Source: Mageeibacillus sp. UBA1257 (GTDB taxonomy: Bacteria; Bacillota; Clostridia; UBA1212; UBA1257). From it: 15,595 bases of DNA. This document shows, in pieces, positions 1 through 6,495 of the stretch. The number at the start of each line of letters is the position of its first letter. Position 1 is the stretch's first letter. The stretch spans positions 5,779 through 21,373 of the forward strand of contig DBVT01000074.1 in assembly GCA_002308775.1 (NCBI GenBank), written 5' to 3'. Below the pieces are notes generated by a model. The model made no database searches, was not told the DNA's origin, and worked only from the letters and a program-made list of their open reading frames with translations. Made by a program: the position numbers and the translations under genes.

Positions 1-102
1 CAGAAAAAAACAGCTCCGACTCAGAATAAAAATTCCGTTCAGAGCAGTTCTGTCAGATCGCTTTTGAAAGAAAAAGAGAATATGAAGAGAAGAAAACTGT
101 GA
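1..102 (+). CDS. C-terminal end of an unidentified protein (5' truncated)
   Basis: The first frame stays open from base 1 to a TGA at 100-102 and gives 33 residues rich in Lys, Gln, Ser and Arg, ending MKRRKL. The other two plus-strand frames stop earlier, near bases 27 and 68. A transcription terminator 25 bases downstream supports a real plus-strand gene ending here. The tail looks like a disordered, basic C-terminal extension with no recognisable motif, so no function is proposed. It is short enough that the reading frame itself is only moderately certain. Confidence 0.45.
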   Translation, partial: QKKTAPTQNKNSVQSSSVRSLLKEKENMKRRKL

Positions 103-126
103 GATCCGTACAATTACAGTTCATTT

Positions 127-153
127 AAAAGGCTGACTCGTTCAGCCTTTTTT
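127..153 (+). terminator. Rho-independent terminator, probably two-way
   Basis: GGCTGA (131-136) pairs with TCAGCC (142-147) around a five-base loop. The stem is flanked by AAAA on the left and a run of six T on the right, so a U-tract follows it on either strand. It sits between the end of the plus-strand upstream gene and the end of the minus-strand acyl-CoA synthetase, whose TGA (142-144) lies inside the stem. It can therefore end both converging transcripts. Confidence 0.85.
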
Positions 154-1818
154 GTCCTGTTCTCTTATCTGAACTCTTCTTATCTTACCGCTGATGGTCT
201 TCGGCAGTTCGTCTACGAATTCGACTACGCGCGGGTATTTGTAAGGCGCGGTGACCTTTTTAACATGATTTTGAAGCTCTTTGACGAGTTCTTCCGAAGG
301 AGCGTAGCCCTTTGCGAGAACTATGGTCGCTTTGACGACCTGACCTCTCAGATCGTCGGGAACGCCTGTGATCGCGCATTCGAGAACGGCCGGATGCTCC
401 ATAAGAGCGGATTCGACTTCGAAAGGCCCGATCTTGTAACCGGAACTTTTTATGACGTCATCCGCGCGTCCGACGTACCAGTAATATCCCGTTTCATCCA
501 TGTACGCGAGGTCGCCGGTGTGATAATATCCGTCGTGCCATGCTTTTTCGGTCAGTTCCTTATTGCGGTAATATCCGTCGAACATTCCCACGGGTTTGCC
601 GTTTTTTGTATTGATAACGATCTCTCCGACTTCACCTGGGAAGCAGTGTCTGCCCTGATCGTCTATTATATCAACGTCGTAGCAAGCTGCCGGTTTACCC
701 ATCGAGCCCGGTTTCGGTTCCATCCAGGGGAATGTGCATACGAGAGAAATGACTTCAGTCTGGCCGTAGCACTCTCTCATTCTTATGCCCGTAGCCTTGA
801 GCATCTGGTAATATACTTCCGGATTCAGAGCCTCACCCGCGACTGCGAGCTCGCGAAGGGAAGAAAGATCGTACTGAGACAGATCCTCTTTGATCATAAA
901 CCTGTAGATCGTCGGAGGAGCGCAGAACGTTGTAAGCTTGTATTTTTCCATCTTCTCGAGGAGGTTTTTCGGCACGAATTTGTCCATATCGTATACGAAA
1001 ATAGCCGTTCCCGCGAGCCATTGTCCGTACAGTTTGCCCCAGACGGCTTTCGCCCATCCTGTCTCGGCGACCGTCAGGTGAAGCCCGCCTTCTACTGCGT
1101 GATGCCAGAAGCAAACTGTTATGATGTGACCGAGAGGGTAGAGGAAGTCGTGTTTTACCATTTTCGGCTGTCCCGATGTTCCGGAGGTAAAATACAGAAG
1201 CATCGCGTCATTGGGCTTTGGCGCGAGATCGCCTGTCCTTTTTTCAAAGACTGCCGATTCCTTCATGATCTCTTTGTCGAGATCGAGCCAGCCTTTTCTT
1301 TCTTTCGCGCCGTGGCCGCCGGCGAAAACGCGAAGCTCCAAAGTCGGGGACTCGGGAAGGGAAGCGTCTACATTATTCGCGAAATCGTGGTCCGAAGTGC
1401 ATATGACGCATTTTACGGACGCCTGATTGTTTCTGTAGACTATATCTTTAGGTGTCAGAAGGTGAGTGGCAGGCACAGCCGCGGCGCCGATCTTGTGAAG
1501 CGCCATCAAAGTGTACCAGAACTGGTAGTGCCTTTTTAATATGAGCATGACTTTGTCGCCCTTTTTGATGCCTATACGCGTCAAAAAGTTTGCTGTCCTG
1601 TTCGTGTATTCCATGATGTCCTTGTAGGTAAAGATCCGCTCTTCACCCGTGTCGTCGCACCAGACAAGAGCTCTTTCGTTCGGCTTTTCCTCCGCGAGAA
1701 CATCCACAACGTCGTATGCGTAGTTAAAAGTTTCTGGCACGTTGATCTTGAAGTTCTTCTTGAAATCATCGTAGTCCTTGAATTCGGTCCTGTTGACATA
1801 ACGCTCGTACAATGCCAT
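142..1818 (-). CDS. AMP-forming acyl-CoA synthetase (ACSM-like), under T-box control
   Basis: This ligase activates a carboxylic acid with ATP to an acyl-AMP and then transfers the acyl group to coenzyme A. The 558-residue length is normal for the ANL adenylating family. Motifs in order are the P-loop-like YFTSGTSGQPK (209-219), YGQTE (351-355), HTGD with Asp436, the hinge RADDVIKSSGYKIGP (451-465) and the C-terminal PKTISGKIRR (539-548) with catalytic Lys545. The stretch AETGWAKAVWGKLYGQWL (251-268) resembles medium-chain acyl-CoA synthetases (ACSM) more than classical acetyl-CoA synthetase. There is no signal peptide, so it is cytosolic. I chose the ATG at 1816-1818: an AAAAGGA site lies about 10 bases upstream, whereas the GTG at 1825-1827 is too close to it. 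Expression should depend on the T-box immediately upstream. The substrate is not readable from sequence; the regulation suggests a branched or short acid linked to isoleucine. Confidence 0.92.
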   Translation of the reverse strand: MALYERYVNRTEFKDYDDFKKNFKINVPETFNYAYDVVDVLAEEKPNERALVWCDDTGEERIFTYKDIMEYTNRTANFLTRIGIKKGDKVMLILKRHYQFWYTLMALHKIGAAAVPATHLLTPKDIVYRNNQASVKCVICTSDHDFANNVDASLPESPTLELRVFAGGHGAKERKGWLDLDKEIMKESAVFEKRTGDLAPKPNDAMLLYFTSGTSGQPKMVKHDFLYPLGHIITVCFWHHAVEGGLHLTVAETGWAKAVWGKLYGQWLAGTAIFVYDMDKFVPKNLLEKMEKYKLTTFCAPPTIYRFMIKEDLSQYDLSSLRELAVAGEALNPEVYYQMLKATGIRMRECYGQTEVISLVCTFPWMEPKPGSMGKPAACYDVDIIDDQGRHCFPGEVGEIVINTKNGKPVGMFDGYYRNKELTEKAWHDGYYHTGDLAYMDETGYYWYVGRADDVIKSSGYKIGPFEVESALMEHPAVLECAITGVPDDLRGQVVKATIVLAKGYAPSEELVKELQNHVKKVTAPYKYPRVVEFVDELPKTISGKIRRVQIREQDKKG

Positions 1819-1840
1819 TTTCCGCACATCCTTTTCATAT

Positions 1841-1871
1841 AAAAATCCCGCGCCTCCAATTGAGACGCAGG
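1841..1871 (-). terminator. Intrinsic terminator of the T-box leader
   Basis: On the minus strand the ten bases 1871-1862 pair fully, allowing G-U pairs, with 1856-1847 around the loop AATTG. The stem is followed by A and five T. It lies about 20 bases before the synthetase start codon. Its left arm (GCGTCTC, 1868-1862) is also the 3' half of the T-box antiterminator, so the two structures exclude each other. That is the standard T-box switch. Confidence 0.9.
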
Positions 1872-2090
1872 ATATCTTCTTGCGTTATACCACTCAAATT
1901 GAAATGCGGTTCATACAAACCCCGGCATATAACGGTGCCCACCGGAATACACTTACTCACTTTCGTAAAAAGCTTTCTGCGCATCAGCTCGGGAGTGATC
2001 TTCTTCAGCGAAACAGCGTTCCTTTTCACCGTACGGAACTCTCTGTATGCTGTCAAACCGCTGAAAACGTCTCCGTCGTCGCTTTTGACA
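1842..2090 (-). promoter_or_regulatory. T-box riboswitch, probably isoleucine-specific
   Basis: This leader RNA senses uncharged tRNA and lets transcription continue into the acyl-CoA synthetase. On the minus strand, Stem I begins with AGC (2083-2081) pairing GCU, then a K-turn-like GACGAC/CGA internal loop, then GGAG (2074-2071) pairing CUCC (1995-1992). Above the specifier loop, UUUUCAGCG (2067-2059) pairs with CGCUGAAGA (2010-2002). The tip has the usual AGAGA and GGUGAAAA elements around a GUUCC/GGAAC stem. The specifier triplet, in the canonical place before A-CUCC, reads AUC (1999-1997), an Ile codon. A stem III-like hairpin CGGU-GGGC-ACCG followed by UUAU lies near 1944-1929. The antiterminator is GAG-[UGGUAUA]-ACGC (1895-1882) pairing GCGU-CUC (1868-1862). 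UGGU matches an ACCA tRNA end, as in tRNA-Ile. The bulge departs from the consensus UGGNACC in its last bases. The riboswitch call is strong; the amino acid is less certain. Confidence 0.9.
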
Positions 2091-2097
2091 AGTCAAA
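2084..2097. promoter_or_regulatory. 14-bp palindrome at the T-box transcription start (possible operator)
   Basis: TTTGACAAGTCAAA is a perfect inverted repeat. It touches the -10 box and covers the predicted start point of the minus-strand T-box transcript (about 2089-2090). A repressor bound here would block initiation. No regulator gene is encoded nearby, so the protein is unknown. It could instead be a chance outcome of the 5' end sequence of the T-box. Confidence 0.4.
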
Positions 2098-2124
2098 TTA
2101 TACATTAATCTCGCGCAATGTCAA
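2097..2124 (-). promoter_or_regulatory. Sigma-A promoter of the T-box/acyl-CoA synthetase transcript
   Basis: On the minus strand TTGACA (2124-2119) and TATAAT (2102-2097) both match the consensus exactly and are separated by 16 bases. The predicted start, about 2089-2090, is just where Stem I of the T-box begins. Such a strong promoter fits a gene whose control works at the level of terminator read-through. A second small dyad, CAATG-N5-CATTG (2116-2130), spans the -35 box. Confidence 0.88.
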
Positions 2125-2142
2125 GCATTGAGAGAAAAATTT

Positions 2143-2667
2143 TTATTGTTTCTCCTCCAAGTCCCCGTCTGATCCTTCTTCCTTTGCCTCTTCAGACGTT
2201 TTTTCCGTTTTTTCTTTCTTCTTTCTGAACGCGAAAAGCTTGCTCATAAAGAAGTTTATTACAGTCGTGATCGGAATGACGATGATCTTGGCGACGTATT
2301 TGTTCATGCCTATGACTCTGACGCAGAGGAACATCAGCGCTGCGGATATGAGCATATAAACGATAAAAGTAAGAATGAATTTCGGAACAGACCGGAAACT
2401 CTTGTTTTTGAATACCCAGCGGCTGTTCCAGAAATAACTGTTGACACCTCCCGCGATATCTCCGATCGTATTTGCGCAGACGATAAAACTGAGAAGCCAT
2501 GTCCAGAACGGGGTCTCTTTGAAGGGAAGAGCGCTGGGCTCCATGCCCGCAAAGCGAACAAGAATATAATACACAACGTAAGTGACGATCGTGTTCAGAA
2601 CGCCGACTACGCAGAATTTTATGAACTTCTCATATTTTTTATACATCCTGACGATGAAATCTTTCAT
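2143..2667 (-). CDS. GtrA-family four-helix membrane protein
   Basis: This is a small integral membrane protein of 174 residues. GtrA-family proteins are thought to move, or help move, lipid-linked sugars across the membrane for cell-surface polysaccharides or teichoic acid decoration; the exact role here is unknown. Predicted membrane helices lie at about 15-38, 55-78, 97-118 and 124-146. The family signature is visible as NSYFWNSRWVFK (76-87) after helix 2. The C-terminal tail from about 148 is highly charged (Lys/Glu rich), which is an addition to the core fold. The ATG at 2665-2667 has a GGAGG site five bases upstream. A longer reading to 2745 is unlikely because it would start upstream of the predicted transcription start. 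No glycosyltransferase gene is adjacent, so the sugar substrate cannot be guessed. Confidence 0.87.
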   Translation of the reverse strand: MKDFIVRMYKKYEKFIKFCVVGVLNTIVTYVVYYILVRFAGMEPSALPFKETPFWTWLLSFIVCANTIGDIAGGVNSYFWNSRWVFKNKSFRSVPKFILTFIVYMLISAALMFLCVRVIGMNKYVAKIIVIPITTVINFFMSKLFAFRKKKEKTEKTSEEAKEEGSDGDLEEKQ

Positions 2668-2690
2668 GACTGCCTCCGTCTTTTTCCGTG

Positions 2691-2726
2691 AAAAACGCAT
2701 AAAAACGCGTAAACACGCGCGTGTTT
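2691..2726. repeat. Three 10-bp phased repeats ending in a 16-bp palindrome
   Basis: Three consecutive ten-base units, AAAAACGCAT, AAAAACGCGT and AAACACGCGC (2691-2720), repeat with exact helical spacing. The last merges into the perfect palindrome AAACACGCGCGTGTTT (2711-2726). The block lies just downstream of the minus-strand -10 box of the GtrA gene, in its 5' leader. It could be an operator with half-sites on one face of the helix, or an RNA hairpin in the leader. Confidence 0.5.
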
Positions 2727-2733
2727 TGTTAAA

Positions 2734-2761
2734 ATTATATAACATTTCGTGAAATATGCAA
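2734..2761 (-). promoter_or_regulatory. Promoter of the GtrA-family gene
   Basis: On the minus strand TTGCAT (2761-2756) is followed after 16 bases by a perfect TATAAT (2739-2734). The predicted start near 2727 leaves a leader of about 60 bases before the ATG at 2667. Confidence 0.65.
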
Positions 2762-2769
2762 GTTCGCCC

Positions 2770-2798
2770 TTGACATACACGATCGGAAATGATAATAT
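2770..2798 (+). promoter_or_regulatory. Promoter of the ribonuclease Y gene
   Basis: TTGACA (2770-2775), a 17-base spacer and TAATAT (2793-2798) form a good plus-strand promoter, back to back with the GtrA promoter. A second TATAAT at 2857-2862 lies closer to the gene but has no good -35 at the right distance. The region 2800-2900 is AT-rich leader sequence with no further feature I can support. Confidence 0.65.
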
Positions 2799-2904
2799 TA
2801 GCTTTGGACTATGTTTCCGCATTTTTATAAATTAACATCTGAAAAATCGGTAATTTTATAATAATGTGTACTTAGACAAATCAATATGAATGGGAGTGTT
2901 ATGA

Positions 2905-4524
2905 ATGCTTAAAACAAGCTATTTATTAGCAGCAATCGATCCGACTCTTACGACCGTTCTGCTGATCGCTCTCCCCATAGTTGCGGCTGTTATCACCGGT
3001 ATCATTTGCGGTGTTGTTGCCCATAAGAAGGGCGTTAAGACTGGATATGAGTTGCGCAAAAAGGAAGCCGAAGCGCTTATAGGAAGCGTCGAGGAAGAAC
3101 GCGACAGGATAATAGCAGAAGCATCAAGGGAAGGCGAAAACAAGAAGAGAGAGTGGCTTTTGTCCGCAAAAGAAGAGATCCACAGAAGCAGGATCGACCT
3201 CGAAAGAGAAATAAAGGACAGAAGGAACGAGATCCAGAAAAACGAGAACAGGATACTTCAAAAGGAAGAGAGCCTGGACTCGAAAATGGAAACTGTTAAC
3301 GCCAAAGAGAGCGAGCTGAACAAGAAAAAAGAGGAACTCGCACAGAGAGAGACGAAGATCGAAGAGATCATTCAGCAGCAGAACACGGAACTCGAAAGAA
3401 TATCTTCGATGAGCAAAGAAGAAGCGAAAGAGATCCTTTTGAGCAATATGGACAAGGAACTGCAGCACGAAAAGGTTGCACTGCTGAAAGATTATGAACA
3501 GAAACTCAAAGAAGAATCATCGGCAAAAGCCAAAGATATAATTTCAACCGCGATACAGAAATGCGCGTCTGATTATGTCTCGGAGACGACAGTATCTGTC
3601 GTGGCGCTGCCGAATGACGATATGAAGGGCAGGATCATAGGACGTGAGGGAAGAAACATCAGAGCCCTCGAGACGCTCACAGGCGTCGATCTCATCATCG
3701 ACGATACGCCTGAAGCCGTTATCCTCTCGGGATTCGATCCGATAAGACGTGAAGTCGCAAGGATAGCCCTCGAAAAACTTATAGTAGACGGAAGGATACA
3801 TCCGGCGCGCATCGAAGAGATCGTGGAGAAGGCCAAAAAAGAGGTTGACGAAGTCATCCGCCAGGCCGGTGAAAACGCGACTTACGAATCAGGCGTCTTC
3901 GGACTGCATCCGGAGATCGTTAAATTGCTCGGAAGACTTAAGTTCAGAACGAGCTACGGACAGAATGTCCTCCAGCATTCTCTCGAAGTCTCGAGACTCT
4001 GCGGCGTGATGGCTGCCGAGCTCGGAGAGGATATAAACCTCGCGAAGAGAGCGGGCCTTGTCCATGATATCGGAAAAGCGATAGACTACGAAGTTGAAGG
4101 TTCACATGTTACGATCGGAGCTGATCTGGCGAAGAAGTACAAGGAACCGCCCGAAGTCATCAATGCGATAATGGCGCATCACGGAGATGTTGAACCGACG
4201 AACGTGATCTCAGTGCTCGTACAGGCGGCCGATTCCATTTCGGCGGCAAGACCGGGAGCGAGAAGAGAAACGCTTGAATCGTACATAAAGAGACTTGAAT
4301 CGCTCGAAGCGATAGCGAATTCCTTCAGCGGAGTAGAGAGAACATACGCCCTCCAGGCGGGCCGTGAGATAAGGATCATGGTCAAACCGGAGAACGTAAA
4401 CGACGAGGAAATGACCCTCAAAGCGAGAGAGATCTGCCAGAAGATCGAGGAAGAGATGGAATATCCCGGCCAGATCAAGGTCACTATCATAAGGGAGACC
4501 AGAGCGGTCGATTATGCTAAGTAA
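2905..4524 (+). CDS. rny: Ribonuclease Y
   Basis: RNase Y is the membrane-bound endoribonuclease that starts mRNA decay in many Firmicutes. The 539 residues show the full family layout. A single N-terminal membrane helix spans about 15-39. A long Lys/Glu-rich coiled coil runs from about 45 to 205. The KH RNA-binding domain carries GRIIGREGRNIR from about residue 242. The HD metal-dependent catalytic domain has His358 (LQHSLEVSRL) and the His387-Asp388 pair in VHDIGKA. The C-terminal domain ends near VTIIRETRAVDYAK. The length is close to the usual 510-530. The ATG at 2905 has GGGAG eight bases upstream; the ATG at 2901 is out of frame. It is the first gene of a plus-strand run with smpB next, so both act in RNA turnover or quality control. 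It is intact, with no missing catalytic residue. Confidence 0.97.
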   Translation: MLKTSYLLAAIDPTLTTVLLIALPIVAAVITGIICGVVAHKKGVKTGYELRKKEAEALIGSVEEERDRIIAEASREGENKKREWLLSAKEEIHRSRIDLEREIKDRRNEIQKNENRILQKEESLDSKMETVNAKESELNKKKEELAQRETKIEEIIQQQNTELERISSMSKEEAKEILLSNMDKELQHEKVALLKDYEQKLKEESSAKAKDIISTAIQKCASDYVSETTVSVVALPNDDMKGRIIGREGRNIRALETLTGVDLIIDDTPEAVILSGFDPIRREVARIALEKLIVDGRIHPARIEEIVEKAKKEVDEVIRQAGENATYESGVFGLHPEIVKLLGRLKFRTSYGQNVLQHSLEVSRLCGVMAAELGEDINLAKRAGLVHDIGKAIDYEVEGSHVTIGADLAKKYKEPPEVINAIMAHHGDVEPTNVISVLVQAADSISAARPGARRETLESYIKRLESLEAIANSFSGVERTYALQAGREIRIMVKPENVNDEEMTLKAREICQKIEEEMEYPGQIKVTIIRETRAVDYAK

Positions 4525-4538
4525 CAACTAAAGAAGCG

Positions 4539-4580
4539 AAGACGGTTTTGCGCCTTTTTACGATTGCGCAGGGCCGTCTT
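4539..4580 (+). other. Long stem-loop between rny and smpB
   Basis: The 15 bases AAGACGGTTTTGCGC (4539-4553) pair without interruption with 4566-4580, counting three G-U pairs, around a 12-base loop. Only three T follow the stem, so it is a poor intrinsic terminator. It may be an attenuator, a 3'-end stabiliser for rny mRNA or a processing site between the two genes. Confidence 0.55.
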
Positions 4581-4656
4581 TGTGAATCAAAAGGGATTTT
4601 TATACGGGAAGACGCGAACATTCATATTGGACCTGTTCGTTTCGGAGAAAAGGATT

Positions 4657-5124
4657 TTGGACAAAAAAGAAGTAAAGATCATATCGCAGAATAAAAAAGC
4701 TTTGCACGATTTTTTCGTTGAAGAGAAGATCGAATGCGGGATCGAACTCGCAGGCACGGAGGTAAAATCGCTCCGCCAGGGCAAAGTCAATATGAAAGAT
4801 TCCTTCGCGGAGGTAAGAAACGGGGAGGTCTTTCTTTGCGGCATGCATATAAGTCCTTACGAATTCGGAAACATTTTTAACAAGGATCCGATGAGAGACA
4901 GGAGGCTTCTGCTGCACAAAAAGGAGATATCGAGGCTCGCGGGCACGGTTCAGCAGAAAGGACTGACGCTCGTTCCTCTGGACCTTTATTTCTCGGGCAG
5001 CCGCGTAAAAGTTACTCTCGCTGTCGCAAAGGGCAAAAAACTGTACGATAAAAGGGCTGATATGGCTGAAAAAGATTCACAGAGAGAGATCGACAGGAGA
5101 ATGAAAGAATTCAACGTCGAATAA
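4657..5124 (+). CDS. smpB: SsrA-binding protein SmpB
   Basis: SmpB binds tmRNA and brings it to stalled ribosomes for trans-translation. The protein has the expected beta-barrel core: HDFFVEEKIECGIELAGTEVKSLRQGKVNM near the start, then SFAEVRNGEVFLCGMHISPYE and HKKEI. It is followed by the basic tail KGKKLYDKRADMAEKDSQREIDRR, which enters the ribosomal mRNA channel. I start at the TTG at 4657, giving 155 residues, the family's usual size. GGAG lies nine bases upstream, and family similarity begins just after. The frame is open back to an ATG at 4564, but that start falls inside the stem-loop and would add about 31 unrelated residues. The next gene follows after 17 bases, so the two are probably co-transcribed. 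No ssrA gene is visible in this window. Confidence 0.93.
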   Translation: MDKKEVKIISQNKKALHDFFVEEKIECGIELAGTEVKSLRQGKVNMKDSFAEVRNGEVFLCGMHISPYEFGNIFNKDPMRDRRLLLHKKEISRLAGTVQQKGLTLVPLDLYFSGSRVKVTLAVAKGKKLYDKRADMAEKDSQREIDRRMKEFNVE

Positions 5125-5141
5125 GAAAGGAAAATAAAAAC

Positions 5142-6434
5142 ATGAAATTTGAGTATTTGCACCCGGCTGATCAGCTGGTAATGATCATGAAAAGGATATA
5201 CGAGCACGGACTCACGACGACGAGCGGCGGCAACCTTTCCATCAAAGACGATAACGGCGACATTTGGATCACTCCTGCCGGAATAGATAAAGGCACACTG
5301 ACAAGAGCGGATATCATCTGCGTAAAACCGGACGGAACGAGAATAGGACCTCACACGCCGTCTTCAGAGCTCCCGTTCCATCAATCGGTTTATTCGAGAA
5401 GACCTGATATAAAAGCCGTCCTGCATGCGCATTCGCCCGCTATAGTGGCTTTTTCTATAGCTAGACAGCTTCCCATGACGAATCTTTTACCTTCGGTAAT
5501 GAAGACTTGCGGAAAGATATCGATCGCGAGATACGCCGTTCCCGGAAGCGAGGAACTCGGTGAAAATATAGGCAAGGAATTCGACAAGGATGTAGACATA
5601 GTCATACTTGAAAATCACGGCGTGTGCATCGGAGCGGAAGATCTTTTTACTGCTTTCATGAAATTCGAAACTCTCGAATATTCGGCGAATCTCGAGATCA
5701 CCGCATATAAAATAGGCACCCCGATACCGCTGACTCCGGAAGCATATAAGGTCACTCTCACCGATTACCACCTTAAAATGGACGACTTCATTCCGAGAAT
5801 GCATTCGACCGAAGAACTCGCCGCCAGGAGAGATATGATAACTCTCATCCGCCGTTCGTATGACCAGGGACTTTTCTCCGCGACGCACGGAACTTATTCC
5901 GTCAGACTTTCGGACGGCTCGTTCATAATCACACCTTTCGGGAAGGACAGAGCGTATCTCAGAGAAGAGGACCTCGTAAGAGTAAAAAACGGCATGAAGG
6001 AAGAAGGCAAGATCCCTTCAAGAGCCGTAAAACTACACGAAATGATTTATAAAAATCATCCTGAAATAGGCGCTGTGCTGCTTGCACATCCGCTTCATGT
6101 TATGGCTTTCGCTGTCACAGATCTCGAATTTGACGCAAGAACGATCCCCGAAAGTTATATTTTACTGAGAGAGATACCGAAAACGTCCTTCGAGAGCATC
6201 TATAAGGATCCGAACGCGACGTCAATGATGTTCAGCGAGAGGGTACCCGCCGTTCTGTTCAAAAACGACTGCATAGTCACGACGGGTAAGAACCTCCTCC
6301 AGGCATTCGACAGGCTCGAAGTTGCGGAAGCGACTGCGCATTCTCTGATCGCCGCTCACGACATCGGAAAGATCGCATATATCACGGATGAGGAGGTCGC
6401 GGATATAAAAAGAGCGTTTCACCTCGTGGATTGA
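5142..6434 (+). CDS. Tandem class II aldolase/adducin-like protein
   Basis: The 430 residues form two copies of the class II aldolase (fuculose-phosphate aldolase) fold. The N-terminal copy (about 5-205) has the phosphate-binding SGGNLS (28-33), the likely catalytic Glu76 in SSELPFH, zinc ligands His95 and His97 in VLHAHSP and His159 in ENHGV, all spaced as in L-fuculose-1-phosphate aldolase. The C-terminal copy (about 222-430) keeps the frame of the fold (HGTYSV, LLAHPLHVMAF). There, however, the catalytic Glu aligns with Ala295, the first zinc His with Leu314 and the third with Asp376. It is therefore probably inactive and structural or regulatory. Substrates are likely small phosphosugars or related aldols; no sugar pathway genes adjoin it, so the reaction is not known. 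AAAGGA lies ten bases before the ATG. It probably shares a transcript with smpB. Confidence 0.88.
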   Translation: MKFEYLHPADQLVMIMKRIYEHGLTTTSGGNLSIKDDNGDIWITPAGIDKGTLTRADIICVKPDGTRIGPHTPSSELPFHQSVYSRRPDIKAVLHAHSPAIVAFSIARQLPMTNLLPSVMKTCGKISIARYAVPGSEELGENIGKEFDKDVDIVILENHGVCIGAEDLFTAFMKFETLEYSANLEITAYKIGTPIPLTPEAYKVTLTDYHLKMDDFIPRMHSTEELAARRDMITLIRRSYDQGLFSATHGTYSVRLSDGSFIITPFGKDRAYLREEDLVRVKNGMKEEGKIPSRAVKLHEMIYKNHPEIGAVLLAHPLHVMAFAVTDLEFDARTIPESYILLREIPKTSFESIYKDPNATSMMFSERVPAVLFKNDCIVTTGKNLLQAFDRLEVAEATAHSLIAAHDIGKIAYITDEEVADIKRAFHLVD

Positions 6435-6495
6435 AATGATTTTTACGAGAAAAACGCAAAATATAGGCTGAAACAGAGACTTTTGCAACAATATC

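Noticed and set aside
265..1539. Plus-strand open frame of 424 codons opposite the acyl-CoA synthetase
   Set aside because: It is the antisense shadow of a clear ANL-family gene whose motifs are all intact. The translated product has no recognisable domain and is rich in Cys, His and Phe in an unnatural way.
1835..2081. Small minus-strand open frame of about 70-80 codons just upstream of the synthetase
   Set aside because: It looks protein-like and ends just before the synthetase ribosome site, but it has no good start codon or Shine-Dalgarno and uses CGN arginine codons unlike its neighbours. The same bases are fully explained by the T-box RNA.
2668..2745. N-terminal extension of the GtrA protein to base 2745
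   Set aside because: The extra residues are not family-like, the start would lie upstream of the predicted transcription start, and GGAGG sits correctly before the ATG at 2667.
2821..2904. Second promoter for rny around TATAAT at 2857-2862
   Set aside because: The -10 is perfect, but the only candidate -35 (TTAACA at 2832-2837) is 19 bases away, so it is not reported as a separate feature.
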